Source: Isoptericola jiangsuensis (GTDB lineage Bacteria; Actinomycetota; Actinomycetes; Actinomycetales; Cellulomonadaceae). From it: a stretch of DNA of 64,000 nucleotides. The notes below the pieces were generated by a model, which searched no databases, was not told where the DNA came from, and saw only the letters and a program-made list of their open reading frames with translations. The translations under genes were made by a program, and so were the position numbers. The DNA lies in the NCBI RefSeq assembly GCF_002563715.1, contig NZ_PDJJ01000001.1:1984001-2048000 (forward strand), given 5' to 3'. Below are positions 49,122 to 57,093 of the stretch, piece by piece; positions within the stretch are counted from its first letter, which is position 1, and each line of letters opens with the position of its first letter.

Positions 49122-49970
49122 TCAGCCCGCGACGCGCAGGCGCGGCAGTTCGGCGACGACGTCGTCCAGGTGCCCGCGCAGGTCGCCGTCCGGGGGCAGC
49201 ACCACGACGAACTCCGTGACACCGAGCGCCGCGTACCGCTCCACGAGTCCCGCGAGGTCGCCCAGCGCATGCTCGCGCAGGCGCAGCTGGACGGTGCGCC
49301 GGACCTCGGCCGGGTCGCGGCCGACGTCCGCGCAGTGCCGCTCCAGCACCTCGACCAGGCCGGCGAGCTGCTCGGGGGTGCTGGTCGTGTCGTTCCAGGC
49401 GTCCGCGTACCGCGCCACCAGGCGCAGCGTGCGCCGCGGCCCCGACCCGCCGACCCAGATCGGCGGGTGCGGGCGCTGCACCGGCTTCGGCTCCGCCACC
49501 GCGTCGGTGAGGCGGTAGTGCTCCCCGGCGAACGTCGTCGTCGGCTCCGTCCACAGGGAGCGCACGACCTGCAGCGCCTCCTCCAGCCGGTCCATCCGGG
49601 TGCGCACCGAGCCCAGGTCCAGCCCGTACATCGCGTGCTCGCGCTCGTTCCAGCCCGCGCCGATGCCGAACTCGAGGCGCCCGCCGGACAGGTGGTCCAC
49701 CGTCGTCGCGAGCTTCGCCAGCATCCCCGGGTGGCGGTACGAGTTCCCCGACACCATGCAGCCGATCCGCACCCGCGTCGTGTCCACCGCCATCGCGGCC
49801 TGCATCGCCCACGCGTCGAAGATCGGCCGCGTCGGGTCGTCGCCGAGGGCCGCGATGTGGTCCATCACCCACACGTGGTCGAACCCCGCCTCGTCTGCCG
49901 TGCGCCACACCTCGCGGAACGACTCCACCGGGGCGTCCTGGGCCAGCTTGAGACCGAAGCGCAGCGTCAT
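49122..49970 (-). CDS. LLM-class (F420-type) oxidoreductase
   Basis: A 282-residue luciferase-like TIM-barrel protein. The N-terminus LRFGLKLAQDAPVESF, the VGCMV-like strand (RVRIGCMVSGNSYRHPGMLA) and GAGWNEREHAMYG are typical of F420-dependent LLM oxidoreductases. The substrate is not predictable. The second ATG is chosen because CAGGAT ends 7 nt before it; an in-frame ATG 9 nt upstream lies within that hexamer. Confidence 0.85.
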   Translation of the reverse strand: MTLRFGLKLAQDAPVESFREVWRTADEAGFDHVWVMDHIAALGDDPTRPIFDAWAMQAAMAVDTTRVRIGCMVSGNSYRHPGMLAKLATTVDHLSGGRLEFGIGAGWNEREHAMYGLDLGSVRTRMDRLEEALQVVRSLWTEPTTTFAGEHYRLTDAVAEPKPVQRPHPPIWVGGSGPRRTLRLVARYADAWNDTTSTPEQLAGLVEVLERHCADVGRDPAEVRRTVQLRLREHALGDLAGLVERYAALGVTEFVVVLPPDGDLRGHLDDVVAELPRLRVAG

Positions 49971-50095
49971 GCCCGCCATCCTGGCACGCGACCGCGGTCC
50001 GCTACGCTCGCTGCGGCGTCACCGCGCCGTACCCGAACCCGCCCGTACCAGGGCCGTGACACACCCCGGGCCCACCCCGCCCGCGCCGAGGAGAC

Positions 50096-50722
50096 ATGAG
50101 CACGCCACGCCCCGCCGACCCGACGGCCGCCGTCAAGCACTCGCTGTTCGAGGACGCCCTCGGCATCCTCACCGGGACCTTCGTCATCTCGCTCGGTCTG
50201 TACCTGCTGGAGTCGGTCTCCGCGGTCACCGGCGGTACCGCGGGGCTCTCGCTGCTCGTCAGCTACGTCCTCCCCGCGCCGTTCGCCGTCCTGTTCGTCC
50301 TGGTCAACCTGCCCTTCTTCCTGCTGGCGATCCGCATGAAGGGCTGGGACTTCACGCTGCGCACCGGCCTGTCCATCGCGCTCGTCTCCGGCTTCAGCAC
50401 CCTGCACCCCGCGATGCTCGGGCACGTCGAGGTCGCACCCGCCTACGGCGTCGTCGCCGGCAACGTGCTGGCGGGCGTCGGGCTGCTCATCCTGTTCCGC
50501 CATCGTGCGAGCCTCGGCGGGTTCAACATCGTCGCCCTCGTCGCCCAGGACCGTCTCGGCTGGCGCGCAGGCTACGTCCAGATGGCCCTGGACACGGCGG
50601 TCGTGCTCGCGGCGGTCGCGGTCGTGCCCCCGGCCACCGTGCTGTTGTCCGTCCTCGGCGCCGTGCTGCTGAGCGTCATCCTCGCGGTGAACCACCGCCC
50701 CGGGCGCTACACCGGGTACTGA
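50096..50722 (+). CDS. YitT-family membrane protein
   Basis: A 208-residue protein of the YitT/DUF161 family with five to six hydrophobic helices. TGGTAGLSLLVSYV (about 47-60) and the repeated RASLGGFNIVALVAQDR (about 137-153) are the two internal motifs of the family. It lacks the long C-terminal soluble domain found in many Bacillus members. Function is unproven. GAGGAG directly precedes the ATG. Confidence 0.82.
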   Translation: MSTPRPADPTAAVKHSLFEDALGILTGTFVISLGLYLLESVSAVTGGTAGLSLLVSYVLPAPFAVLFVLVNLPFFLLAIRMKGWDFTLRTGLSIALVSGFSTLHPAMLGHVEVAPAYGVVAGNVLAGVGLLILFRHRASLGGFNIVALVAQDRLGWRAGYVQMALDTAVVLAAVAVVPPATVLLSVLGAVLLSVILAVNHRPGRYTGY

Positions 50723-50736
50723 GCGCACCGGGCACG

Positions 50737-50776
50737 ACGACGGGCCGCCTCCTGCCCCGGGGAGGCGGCCCGTCGT
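50737..50776. terminator. Bidirectional terminator between YitT and pectinesterase
   Basis: ACGACGGGCCGCCTCC (50737-50752) and GGAGGCGGCCCGTCGT (50761-50776) form a perfect 16-bp stem with an 8-nt loop between two convergent genes. Confidence 0.8.
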
Positions 50777-50786
50777 GCGTGCGGGG

Positions 50787-51881
50787 TCAGTGGCAGCGCT
50801 CGGTGCGCTGCGGTGCCCAGCCGTCGTCGCCGGACAGGTGGTCCGCGACCTCGTGGTCGCGCGCCTGCGCCCGCGTCAGCTGCGGGCGGTCCGCCGTGAC
50901 GCGCGCGCCGGGGCCGGCGTTGCGGAACTCCGCGTTGCTGCCGGGCAGCCAGTCGTAGCCGGACATCGTGGTCCACGGGTCGTCCACGGCGAGGTGCTTG
51001 CCGAGCCAGGAGTCGCGTACGACGAGCCGCGGGTCGTTGTCCGGGGCGCTGCTCGGGTGCCACGGCCGGGCCAGGAAGTAGGACCCGTCGGCGGCGTTCG
51101 TGGTCAGGCGCGAGCCGATCACGAGGAACCCGTGGGCGAAGTCCTTCGAGGTGCTGGGCGCGAACACGTAGCCGTTGGGCGTGCTGTCCCGGCTCAGCGC
51201 TCGGATGGTCGTGTCCTCGATGACGGCGGTGGCGCGGCCGAAGACGAAGTCGACGTCGCCCTCGACGTAGCTGTCGCGGACGTACACGCGGGCGGGGACG
51301 TCCACGCTCGGGGTGTCGAGGTAGAGGGTGTCCTGGTTGCCGAGGAAGCGGACGTCGTCGAAGACGACCTTGTCCGCCCGGGTCTTCACGGCGACGGCCT
51401 GGCGGTTGGTGATCTCGGGGTGGGCGGCCTCGTCGAAGGCGTTCTCGAACGTCACCGCACGGGCCTGGAAGCCCTCGCCGGAGATCGTGACCGTGGCCGA
51501 CCCGGAGGTGCCCCACGTGCCGCCCTCGGGCTTCGGGGTGCCCGCGGCGCGGTCGTCGGTGATGACGACGTCCCGCGGGTCGCCGGTGGCGCCGACGAAC
51601 GTGAGGTTCGGGTGGGCGGCGTCGACGTCGACGCGGCCGGAGTACGTGCCGGGGCGGAGAAGGATCTCGACCCGTCCGGTCGAGCCGGTGGGCGCGAGGT
51701 CGACCGCCTCCTGGACGGTGGTGGCGTCGCCGCTGCCGTCGGGCGCGACCACGACGGTGGCCACGGGTTCCTCGACGCGGCCGGGGGAGTCGTGGGCCTG
51801 CGCGGGGAGCGTGGTGGCGCACAGGGCGCCGACGAGCAGGGTGGTGAGGGCGGCGGACGCGGCGGTGCGTCGGCAAGGCAT
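50787..51881 (-). CDS. Secreted pectinesterase (CE8)
   Basis: A 364-residue pectin methylesterase. The signal peptide (1-29) ends LPAQAHD-like. Beta-helix signature motifs are GNQDTLYLD, GDVDFVFGRATAVIED (catalytic Asp) and GSYFLARPWHP. The C-terminal Cys may pair with none, as only the signal peptide holds others. It demethylates pectin outside the cell. AGGAGG precedes the ATG, and two LacI-type palindromes lie just upstream, so it is likely sugar-controlled. Confidence 0.93.
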   Translation of the reverse strand: MPCRRTAASAALTTLLVGALCATTLPAQAHDSPGRVEEPVATVVVAPDGSGDATTVQEAVDLAPTGSTGRVEILLRPGTYSGRVDVDAAHPNLTFVGATGDPRDVVITDDRAAGTPKPEGGTWGTSGSATVTISGEGFQARAVTFENAFDEAAHPEITNRQAVAVKTRADKVVFDDVRFLGNQDTLYLDTPSVDVPARVYVRDSYVEGDVDFVFGRATAVIEDTTIRALSRDSTPNGYVFAPSTSKDFAHGFLVIGSRLTTNAADGSYFLARPWHPSSAPDNDPRLVVRDSWLGKHLAVDDPWTTMSGYDWLPGSNAEFRNAGPGARVTADRPQLTRAQARDHEVADHLSGDDGWAPQRTERCH

Positions 51882-51911
51882 CGTTGCCTCCTGGGGTACG
51901 GACGGTCCGGA

Positions 51912-51923
51912 GAAACCGGTTTC
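51912..51923 (-). promoter_or_regulatory. LacI-type operator GAAACCGGTTTC
   Basis: A perfect 12-bp palindrome with the central CG step typical of LacI-family operators, 31 bp upstream of the pectinesterase start. Confidence 0.6.
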
Positions 51924-51951
51924 CTGCACCCTGGCACAGCCCGAGCGGCGC

Positions 51952-51966
51952 TGGCAAGCGCTGCCA
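51952..51966 (-). promoter_or_regulatory. Second palindrome TGGCA-N5-TGCCA
   Basis: TGGCAAGCGCTGCCA has perfect 5-bp arms and lies about 41 bp (roughly four helical turns) upstream of the first palindrome. It may be a second operator or the site of another regulator. Confidence 0.45.
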
Positions 51967-52026
51967 CCGGCACTGGCGCCCGGCGTATCGGTTGTGCGCA
52001 ATTGAATAGTGTGCGACGGTTGTGCC

Positions 52027-52515
52027 GTGCCCGACTCCGGCGCCTCCCGCGCGCTCGACCCGCTGCTGTGCTTCGCCGTCTACTCCCTGGAGCGACGGAT
52101 CACGAGGCTGTACGCCGACCTGCTCGCACCGTGGGGGCTGAGCTACCTGCAGTACGTGGTCGTCACCGCGCTCGGTGGGAACGCCGGCGCCGGGCTCACG
52201 GTGGGGGAGCTCGGAGCGGTGCTCGACCTCGACTCCGGCACGCTGTCGCCGCTGCTCAAGCGGCTCGAGGCGCGCGACGTCGTGCGGCGGACCCGGTCCA
52301 CCGCCGACGAGCGGGTCGTCGTCGTCACCCTGACCGACGCCGGGCGCGCGCTGCACGAGGAGCTGGGCGACGTCCAGCGCTGCCTCGCCGAGCGGATGCC
52401 GCCCGACGAGCAGGCCGCGGTCGAGCTGCGCGACCAGCTCCGCCGCGCCAACGACTTCCTGGCCGGTCACGCCGGACCCGGCGCGACCACACGACACGAG
52501 GAGACCACAGCATGA
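52027..52515 (+). CDS. ohrR: MarR-family organic peroxide sensor OhrR
   Basis: A 162-residue winged-helix repressor. The redox-sensing Cys is in DPLLCFAVYSLERR near the N-terminus, at the conserved OhrR position, and the recognition region is GTLSPLLKRLEARDVVRR. It pairs with ohr, which it overlaps by 4 nt. GTG at 52027 is chosen because TAGTGT (52007-52012) looks like the -10 box; a GTG at 52009 would lie inside it. The stretch GTTGTGCGCAATTGAATAG around 51991-52009 may be its operator. Confidence 0.87.
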   Translation: MPDSGASRALDPLLCFAVYSLERRITRLYADLLAPWGLSYLQYVVVTALGGNAGAGLTVGELGAVLDLDSGTLSPLLKRLEARDVVRRTRSTADERVVVVTLTDAGRALHEELGDVQRCLAERMPPDEQAAVELRDQLRRANDFLAGHAGPGATTRHEETTA

Positions 52516-52940
52516 TCCAGACCATCGGCTACACCGCGGAGGCCCTGTCCACCGGAGCGGGCCGCGACGGCCACGTCCGGTCCGACGACGGGCGTGTCGA
52601 CCTCGAGATGGCGCCCCCGAAGGGGCTCGGCGGATCGGGCGAGGGGTCCAACCCCGAACAGCTCTTCGCCGCCGGGTACGCCGCCTGCTTCCACTCGGCG
52701 CTGCAGGCCGTGGCCCGCCAGCAGAAGGTCGCGCTGGCCGACACCTCGGTGGGCGCGCGGGTCCACATCGGGGCGAACGGCGAGGGCGGGTTCGAGCTGG
52801 CGGTGGAGCTGGAGGTCGTCGTGCCCGGTGTCCCGCGCGAGCAGGCGCAGGCGCTCGCGGACGCCGCCGAGCAGGTCTGCCCGTACTCGAACGCCACCCG
52901 CGGCAACATCGACGTGACCGTCACGGTCGTCGAGGACTGA
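52512..52940 (+). CDS. ohr: Organic hydroperoxide resistance protein Ohr
   Basis: A 142-residue OsmC/Ohr protein. The reactive Cys pair is in AAGYAACFHSAL (peroxidatic Cys) and EQVCPYSNATRGN (resolving Cys); the catalytic Arg/Glu lie in the N-terminal half (SNPEQLFAAG). It reduces organic peroxides with lipoyl thiols. Located directly after its regulator ohrR and followed by a hairpin. Confidence 0.95.
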   Translation: MIQTIGYTAEALSTGAGRDGHVRSDDGRVDLEMAPPKGLGGSGEGSNPEQLFAAGYAACFHSALQAVARQQKVALADTSVGARVHIGANGEGGFELAVELEVVVPGVPREQAQALADAAEQVCPYSNATRGNIDVTVTVVED

Positions 52941-52950
52941 ACCGCACCCG

Positions 52951-52983
52951 GGCGGCCCCGCGGGCAGGTCCCGCGGGGCCGCC
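52951..52983 (+). terminator. Terminator hairpin after ohr
   Basis: GGCGGCCCCGCGGG (52951-52964) and CCCGCGGGGCCGCC (52970-52983) form a perfect 14-bp stem with a 5-nt loop. Confidence 0.8.
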
Positions 52984-53070
52984 GTGCGTCCGGTGCGACC
53001 GGCCCGCGGAGGCCCGGACGAGGGCCGGAGAAGGTGCCGGGCGCCACGTGCGCCGCGTACAGTACTCGGC

Positions 53071-55500
53071 GTGAACGAGCGCAGCGCAGGAATCGGTCAG
53101 GTCGGCGGCGAGGACCAGCTCGCGCAGGGACGCGTGCAGCTGAGGTCGAAGGACACGTGGATCCCCGACGGGCTGGGGGAGGTCTCGCGGCGGGCCGCGG
53201 CCGAGGGCGTGGTGCTGCTCAAGAACGAGCACGACGTGCTGCCGCTTTCTGGGAGCGCTCCCATCGCGGTGTTCGGCCGCGTCCAGGTCGACTACTTCAC
53301 CGTCGGCTACGGCTCGGGCGGCGACGTCCGCCCGCCCTACAGCTGGAACCTCCTCGACGCGTTGCGCGCCGACCCCGCGCTCGAGGTGGACGCCGCGCTC
53401 GCCGAGCGCTACGAGACCTGGTGCGCCGCCCACCCCGTCGAGGCCGAGCCCGAGTGGGGCACCTGGCCGCGCTCGCACCCCGAGATGCCGCTCAGCGAGG
53501 CCGACATCGCCGAGGTCGCCGCCCGCACGCCCCTGGCGCTCGTCGTCGTCGGCCGCGCCGCCGGCGAGGCCCGCGAGCAGGCCCTCGAGGACGGCAGCTT
53601 CTTCCTCACCGACGACGAGCGCACCCTGCTCGCCCGGGTCGGCGCCGCCTTCGAGCGGACCGTCGTCGTGGTCGACACGGGCAACGTGATCGACCTGGCC
53701 TGGACGCGCGACGAGGCGCTCGACGCCGTGGTGCTGGCCTGGCAGGGCGGCATGGAGTCCGGGCGGGCCGTCGTCGACGTCCTCACCGGCGCCGTCCCCG
53801 CCGGCGGCCGCCTCACCGCGACCGTCGCGCACCGCTACGAGGACTACCCCACCCACGAGCACTTCGGCGCCGCCGATCACAACGAGTACGTCGAGGACGT
53901 CTACGTCGGCTACCGCTGGTTCGAGACCTTCGCGCCCGACGCCGTGCTCTACCCCTTCGGGTTCGGCCTGTCGTACACCACCTTCGACGTGCGCGACGTC
54001 GTCGTGGGCCGCGACGGCGACACCGTGACCGTCACCGCGCAGGTCGCGAACGCCGGCACCCACGACGGCACCGAGGTCGTCCAGGTCTACGTCCGCGCCC
54101 CGCACGGCCTGCTCGGCCGCCCCGCGCGCCACCTCGTGGGCTTCGCCAAGACCGCCGTGCTGCGCCCGGGCGACGTCACGTCGGTCGAGGTCGTGTTCGA
54201 CCTCGCCGACGTCGCCGGCTACGACGACGCGGGCGTCACCGGGCACCGGTCGTCCTTCGTCCTGGAGGCCGGCACCTACGAGGTGCTCGTCGGCGCCGAC
54301 GTGCGCGCCGCCCGCCCGGTCGGCGGTGTCGACGTCGAGGAGCTGCGCGTCGTGCGCACCCTGAGCGAGGTCGCGGCCCCGCGACCCGAGCACGCGTTCG
54401 AGCGCGTCGTGGCGCGCCCGGGCGAGCACGGCCTCGCCGAGCCGGGCGTGGAGAAGGTGCCGACGGCCACGGTGGCGCGGCGCGAGCGGGTCCTCGCCGG
54501 CCTGCCCGCCGCCCTGGAGCGCACCGGCGACGTCGGGATCGTGCTCGGCGACGTCGCGGCCGGGCGGGCGACCCTCGAGGCGTTCGTCGCGCAGCTCGAC
54601 GACGACGAGCTGGAGGCCCTCACACGCGGCGACTTCACCATGGACTCCCCGCTGGGCGAGCCCGGCAACGCCGGCGCCCTGGGCGGCACGGTCGCCTCCC
54701 TGCGGGACAAGGGCGTGCCCGCCCTGACGACCACGGACGGCCCGGCCGGGATCCGCCTGGCCGTGCACACGGCGCTGCTGCCCTGCGGCACCGCGCTCGC
54801 CTCGACCTGGAACCCCGGCCTGGTGCGCGAGCTCAACGCGCTGCTGGGCGCCGAGATGGCGGCCAAGGGCTCGGACGTGCTGCTCGCGCCCGGGATGAAC
54901 ATCCAGCGCGACCCCCTGTGCGGACGCAACTTCGAGTACTTCTCGGAGGACCCCCTGGTGACCGGCCTCATGGCGGCCGCCACCGTCGACGGCATCCAGG
55001 GCGCCGGCCTGGCCGCCTGCCCCAAGCACTTCGCGGCGAACAACCAGGAGACCAACCGCGAGCACAACGACTCGCGCGTCTCCGAGCGGGCCCTGCGCGA
55101 GATCTACCTGCGCGGGTTCGAGATCTGCGTGACCCGGTCCGCGCCGCGCACGATCATGACGTCGTACAACAAGGTCAACGGGGTGTGGGCGCACTACCAC
55201 CACGACCTCGTCACCACGGTGCTGCGCGAGGAGTGGGGCTACACCGGCGCCGTCATGACCGACTGGTGGATGCGCCCGGCGACCGACCCCGACTTCCCGG
55301 CGCTGACGAACGACGCCTACCGGGTGCGCGCCCAGGTGGACGTGCACATGCCCGGGGCCTGGCACCGCGACGACCGCCACGGTGACGGCTCCCTGCTGGC
55401 GTCCCTGCACGCCGACGACGGCATCACCCTGGGCGAGCTCCAGCGCACGGCCCGCAACGTGCTGCGCCTCGTGCTGTCGAGCCCCCGCGCCTCCGCCTGA
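53071..55500 (+). CDS. GH3 beta-glucosidase, domain-swapped order
   Basis: An 809-residue intracellular GH3 enzyme. The usual C-terminal alpha/beta-sandwich comes first (AAAEGVVLLKNEHDVLPL near 43-60), then a fibronectin-III-like domain (about 290-430), and the (beta/alpha)8 nucleophile domain last (TTTDGPAGIRL near 550; AVMTDWWMRP with nucleophile Asp731). This order is known for some glucosidases (e.g. Ruminococcus and Butyrivibrio types). No signal peptide. TACAGT ends 7 nt before the GTG, suggesting a leaderless transcript. A cellobiose-type operator lies inside the gene. Confidence 0.9.
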   Translation: MNERSAGIGQVGGEDQLAQGRVQLRSKDTWIPDGLGEVSRRAAAEGVVLLKNEHDVLPLSGSAPIAVFGRVQVDYFTVGYGSGGDVRPPYSWNLLDALRADPALEVDAALAERYETWCAAHPVEAEPEWGTWPRSHPEMPLSEADIAEVAARTPLALVVVGRAAGEAREQALEDGSFFLTDDERTLLARVGAAFERTVVVVDTGNVIDLAWTRDEALDAVVLAWQGGMESGRAVVDVLTGAVPAGGRLTATVAHRYEDYPTHEHFGAADHNEYVEDVYVGYRWFETFAPDAVLYPFGFGLSYTTFDVRDVVVGRDGDTVTVTAQVANAGTHDGTEVVQVYVRAPHGLLGRPARHLVGFAKTAVLRPGDVTSVEVVFDLADVAGYDDAGVTGHRSSFVLEAGTYEVLVGADVRAARPVGGVDVEELRVVRTLSEVAAPRPEHAFERVVARPGEHGLAEPGVEKVPTATVARRERVLAGLPAALERTGDVGIVLGDVAAGRATLEAFVAQLDDDELEALTRGDFTMDSPLGEPGNAGALGGTVASLRDKGVPALTTTDGPAGIRLAVHTALLPCGTALASTWNPGLVRELNALLGAEMAAKGSDVLLAPGMNIQRDPLCGRNFEYFSEDPLVTGLMAAATVDGIQGAGLAACPKHFAANNQETNREHNDSRVSERALREIYLRGFEICVTRSAPRTIMTSYNKVNGVWAHYHHDLVTTVLREEWGYTGAVMTDWWMRPATDPDFPALTNDAYRVRAQVDVHMPGAWHRDDRHGDGSLLASLHADDGITLGELQRTARNVLRLVLSSPRASA
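53250..53263 (+). promoter_or_regulatory. CebR/CelR-type operator inside the GH3 gene
   Basis: TGGGAGCGCTCCCA is the exact 14-bp palindrome bound by cellobiose-responsive LacI-family repressors in cellulolytic actinobacteria. It lies about 180 nt into the reading frame (codons for SGSAP) and is preceded by CTTTC, using Leu CTT and Ser TCT codons that are rare in this genome. Confidence 0.7.
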
Positions 55501-55692
55501 GGCCGCGTCGCGCGTGCGGGTCGCGACGGACCGGGAACTTCCCGCGGCCGTCGTCGTTGGTGTCGGTGAACCCGTCACCGAGACGAGAGGCGTGGAAGCG
55601 CTCGTGAGCACCACCGGGTCGCCCGACGGCGACCGGAGCGACAGTCCGGACCCCGATCCCCGGCGCGACCGCGCCCGAGGGGAGGGGAGCAC
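55501..55692 (+). other. Structured leader upstream of CNNM transporter genes
   Basis: The region holds at least four short stems in a row: CGGGA/TCCCG (55532-55544), CGGTGA/TCACCG (55564-55580), ACGAG/CTCGT (55583-55605) and GGTCGCC/GGCGACC (55617-55634). They do not match any riboswitch class I know (M-box and yybP-ykoY were considered). A short leader ORF overlaps the last stem. Together they look like a regulated 5' leader. Confidence 0.45.
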
Positions 55693-55699
55693 GTGCTGA
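55604..55699 (+). CDS. Possible 31-residue D/P-rich leader peptide
   Basis: A GTG-started ORF with GGAAG 5 nt upstream encodes a peptide containing SDSPDPDPRRDR, and its TGA overlaps the start of the CNNM gene by 7 nt. Acidic, proline-alternating leaders such as the MgtL segment EPDPTPLPRRR are known to sense magnesium by destabilising the ribosome. The similarity and the placement before a likely Mg-transport gene are suggestive; coding is not proven. Confidence 0.4.
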   Translation: MSTTGSPDGDRSDSPDPDPRRDRARGEGSTC

Positions 55700-57093
55700 C
55701 CACCTGGCTGACCCTCCTCGGGGGTGTCGTGGCCACCGCCGTGATCATCGCGGCGAACGGCTACTTCGTGGCCCAGGAGTTCGCCTACATGTCCGTGGAC
55801 AGGTCCCGGCTCGCGGCCCGGGCCGCGGCCGGGGACGCCGCCGCGGCCCGGGCGCTGACGGTCACCCGTCGCACCTCCTTCATGCTGTCCGGCGCCCAGC
55901 TCGGTATCACCGTGACCGGCCTGCTCGTCGGGTACGTCGCCGAGCCGCTCGTCGGCGCCTCGCTCGGCGAGCTCCTGGGCGGCGTCGGGGTGCCGGCCGG
56001 GGTCAGCGTCGCGGTCGGCACCGTCCTGGCGCTCGCCGCCTCGACCCTGGTGCAGATGATCTTCGGCGAGCTGTTCCCGAAGAACCTCGCGATCGCCGCC
56101 CCCGAACCGCTCGCGACGGGTCTCGCCCGGTCCACGCAGGTGTACCTGGCGGTCTTCGGCTGGCTCGTCACCGTGTTCGACCGCTCCGCCGACGCCCTGC
56201 TGCGCCTGGTGCGGATCGAGCCGGTCCACGACGTCGACTCCAGCGCCACGGCCGACGACCTGGAGCACATCGTCGCCGACTCCCGCGACAGCGGGGACCT
56301 GCCCGCCGACCTGTCGCTCGTCCTCGACCGCATCCTCGACTTCCCGCACCGCGACGTCGAGCACGCCATGGTGCCGCGCTCCCGGGTCGACGTCGTGGCG
56401 CCCGACCTCACCGTCGGCGAGGTCCGCGCCCTCATGGCGGTCGCGCACACCCGCTACCCGGTGATGGGCTCCGACGACGAGCCCGCCGGCGTGGTCCACC
56501 TGCTCGACGTGCTCGCCGCCGCCGACCACGACGCGCCCGCCGCGTCGATCATGCGGCCGCCCGTCGTCGTGCCGACCCTCATGCTGCTGCCCGACGCCCT
56601 GCGCGCGCTCGAGGACGCCGGCCAGGAGCTCGCGTGCGTCATCGACGAGTACGGCGGGTTCGTGGGCATCCTCACCGTGGAGGACCTGTCGGAGGAGGTC
56701 GCCGGCGAGATCACCGACGAGCACGACGCCGACCGGCCCCCGGACGTGGTCGCCGACGGCCCCGACGCCTGGCTCGCCGCGGGCGACGCCCATCTGGACG
56801 AGGTCGAGCGCGAGACCGGTCACGACCTGCCGCGCGGCGACTTCGAGACCCTCGCCGGGCTGCTCATCGCGGTGGCGGGCGGCCTGCCCGCGCGTGACGA
56901 CGTCGTCGACGTCGAGCTGCCCGTCGACCCGGCCGACCTCGCGCTCGACTCCCCGCCCCGGCGCGTCCTGCGCGCCCACGTCGTGGACGTGGCGCGGCGC
57001 GTCCCCGCCCGGGTCCGCCTCACGCTGGAGGCCGGGCCGACCCCGGTCGGCGTCCCGGCCGCACCGTCCGACGCCGAGGGAGACCGGTCATGA
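55693..57093 (+). CDS. CNNM/CorC-type membrane transporter with CBS domains
   Basis: A 466-residue protein. An N-terminal CNNM domain (about 1-180) has four hydrophobic segments with GYFVAQEFAYMSVDRSRL and MIFGELFPKNLA. Tandem CBS domains (about 205-335) include MVPRSRVDVV and VIDEYGGFVGILTVEDL. The C-terminal CorC_HlyC domain (about 355-450) follows. Relatives such as MpfA are linked to Mg2+ efflux. The GTG follows GAGGGGAG. It overlaps the next gene by 4 nt, so the two probably form one complex. Confidence 0.88.
   Translation: MLTTWLTLLGGVVATAVIIAANGYFVAQEFAYMSVDRSRLAARAAAGDAAAARALTVTRRTSFMLSGAQLGITVTGLLVGYVAEPLVGASLGELLGGVGVPAGVSVAVGTVLALAASTLVQMIFGELFPKNLAIAAPEPLATGLARSTQVYLAVFGWLVTVFDRSADALLRLVRIEPVHDVDSSATADDLEHIVADSRDSGDLPADLSLVLDRILDFPHRDVEHAMVPRSRVDVVAPDLTVGEVRALMAVAHTRYPVMGSDDEPAGVVHLLDVLAAADHDAPAASIMRPPVVVPTLMLLPDALRALEDAGQELACVIDEYGGFVGILTVEDLSEEVAGEITDEHDADRPPDVVADGPDAWLAAGDAHLDEVERETGHDLPRGDFETLAGLLIAVAGGLPARDDVVDVELPVDPADLALDSPPRRVLRAHVVDVARRVPARVRLTLEAGPTPVGVPAAPSDAEGDRS

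Noticed and set aside
55501-55692. M-box or yybP-ykoY (Mn) riboswitch upstream of the CNNM genes
   Set aside because: The conserved sequence blocks of either class are missing; only generic stems were found.
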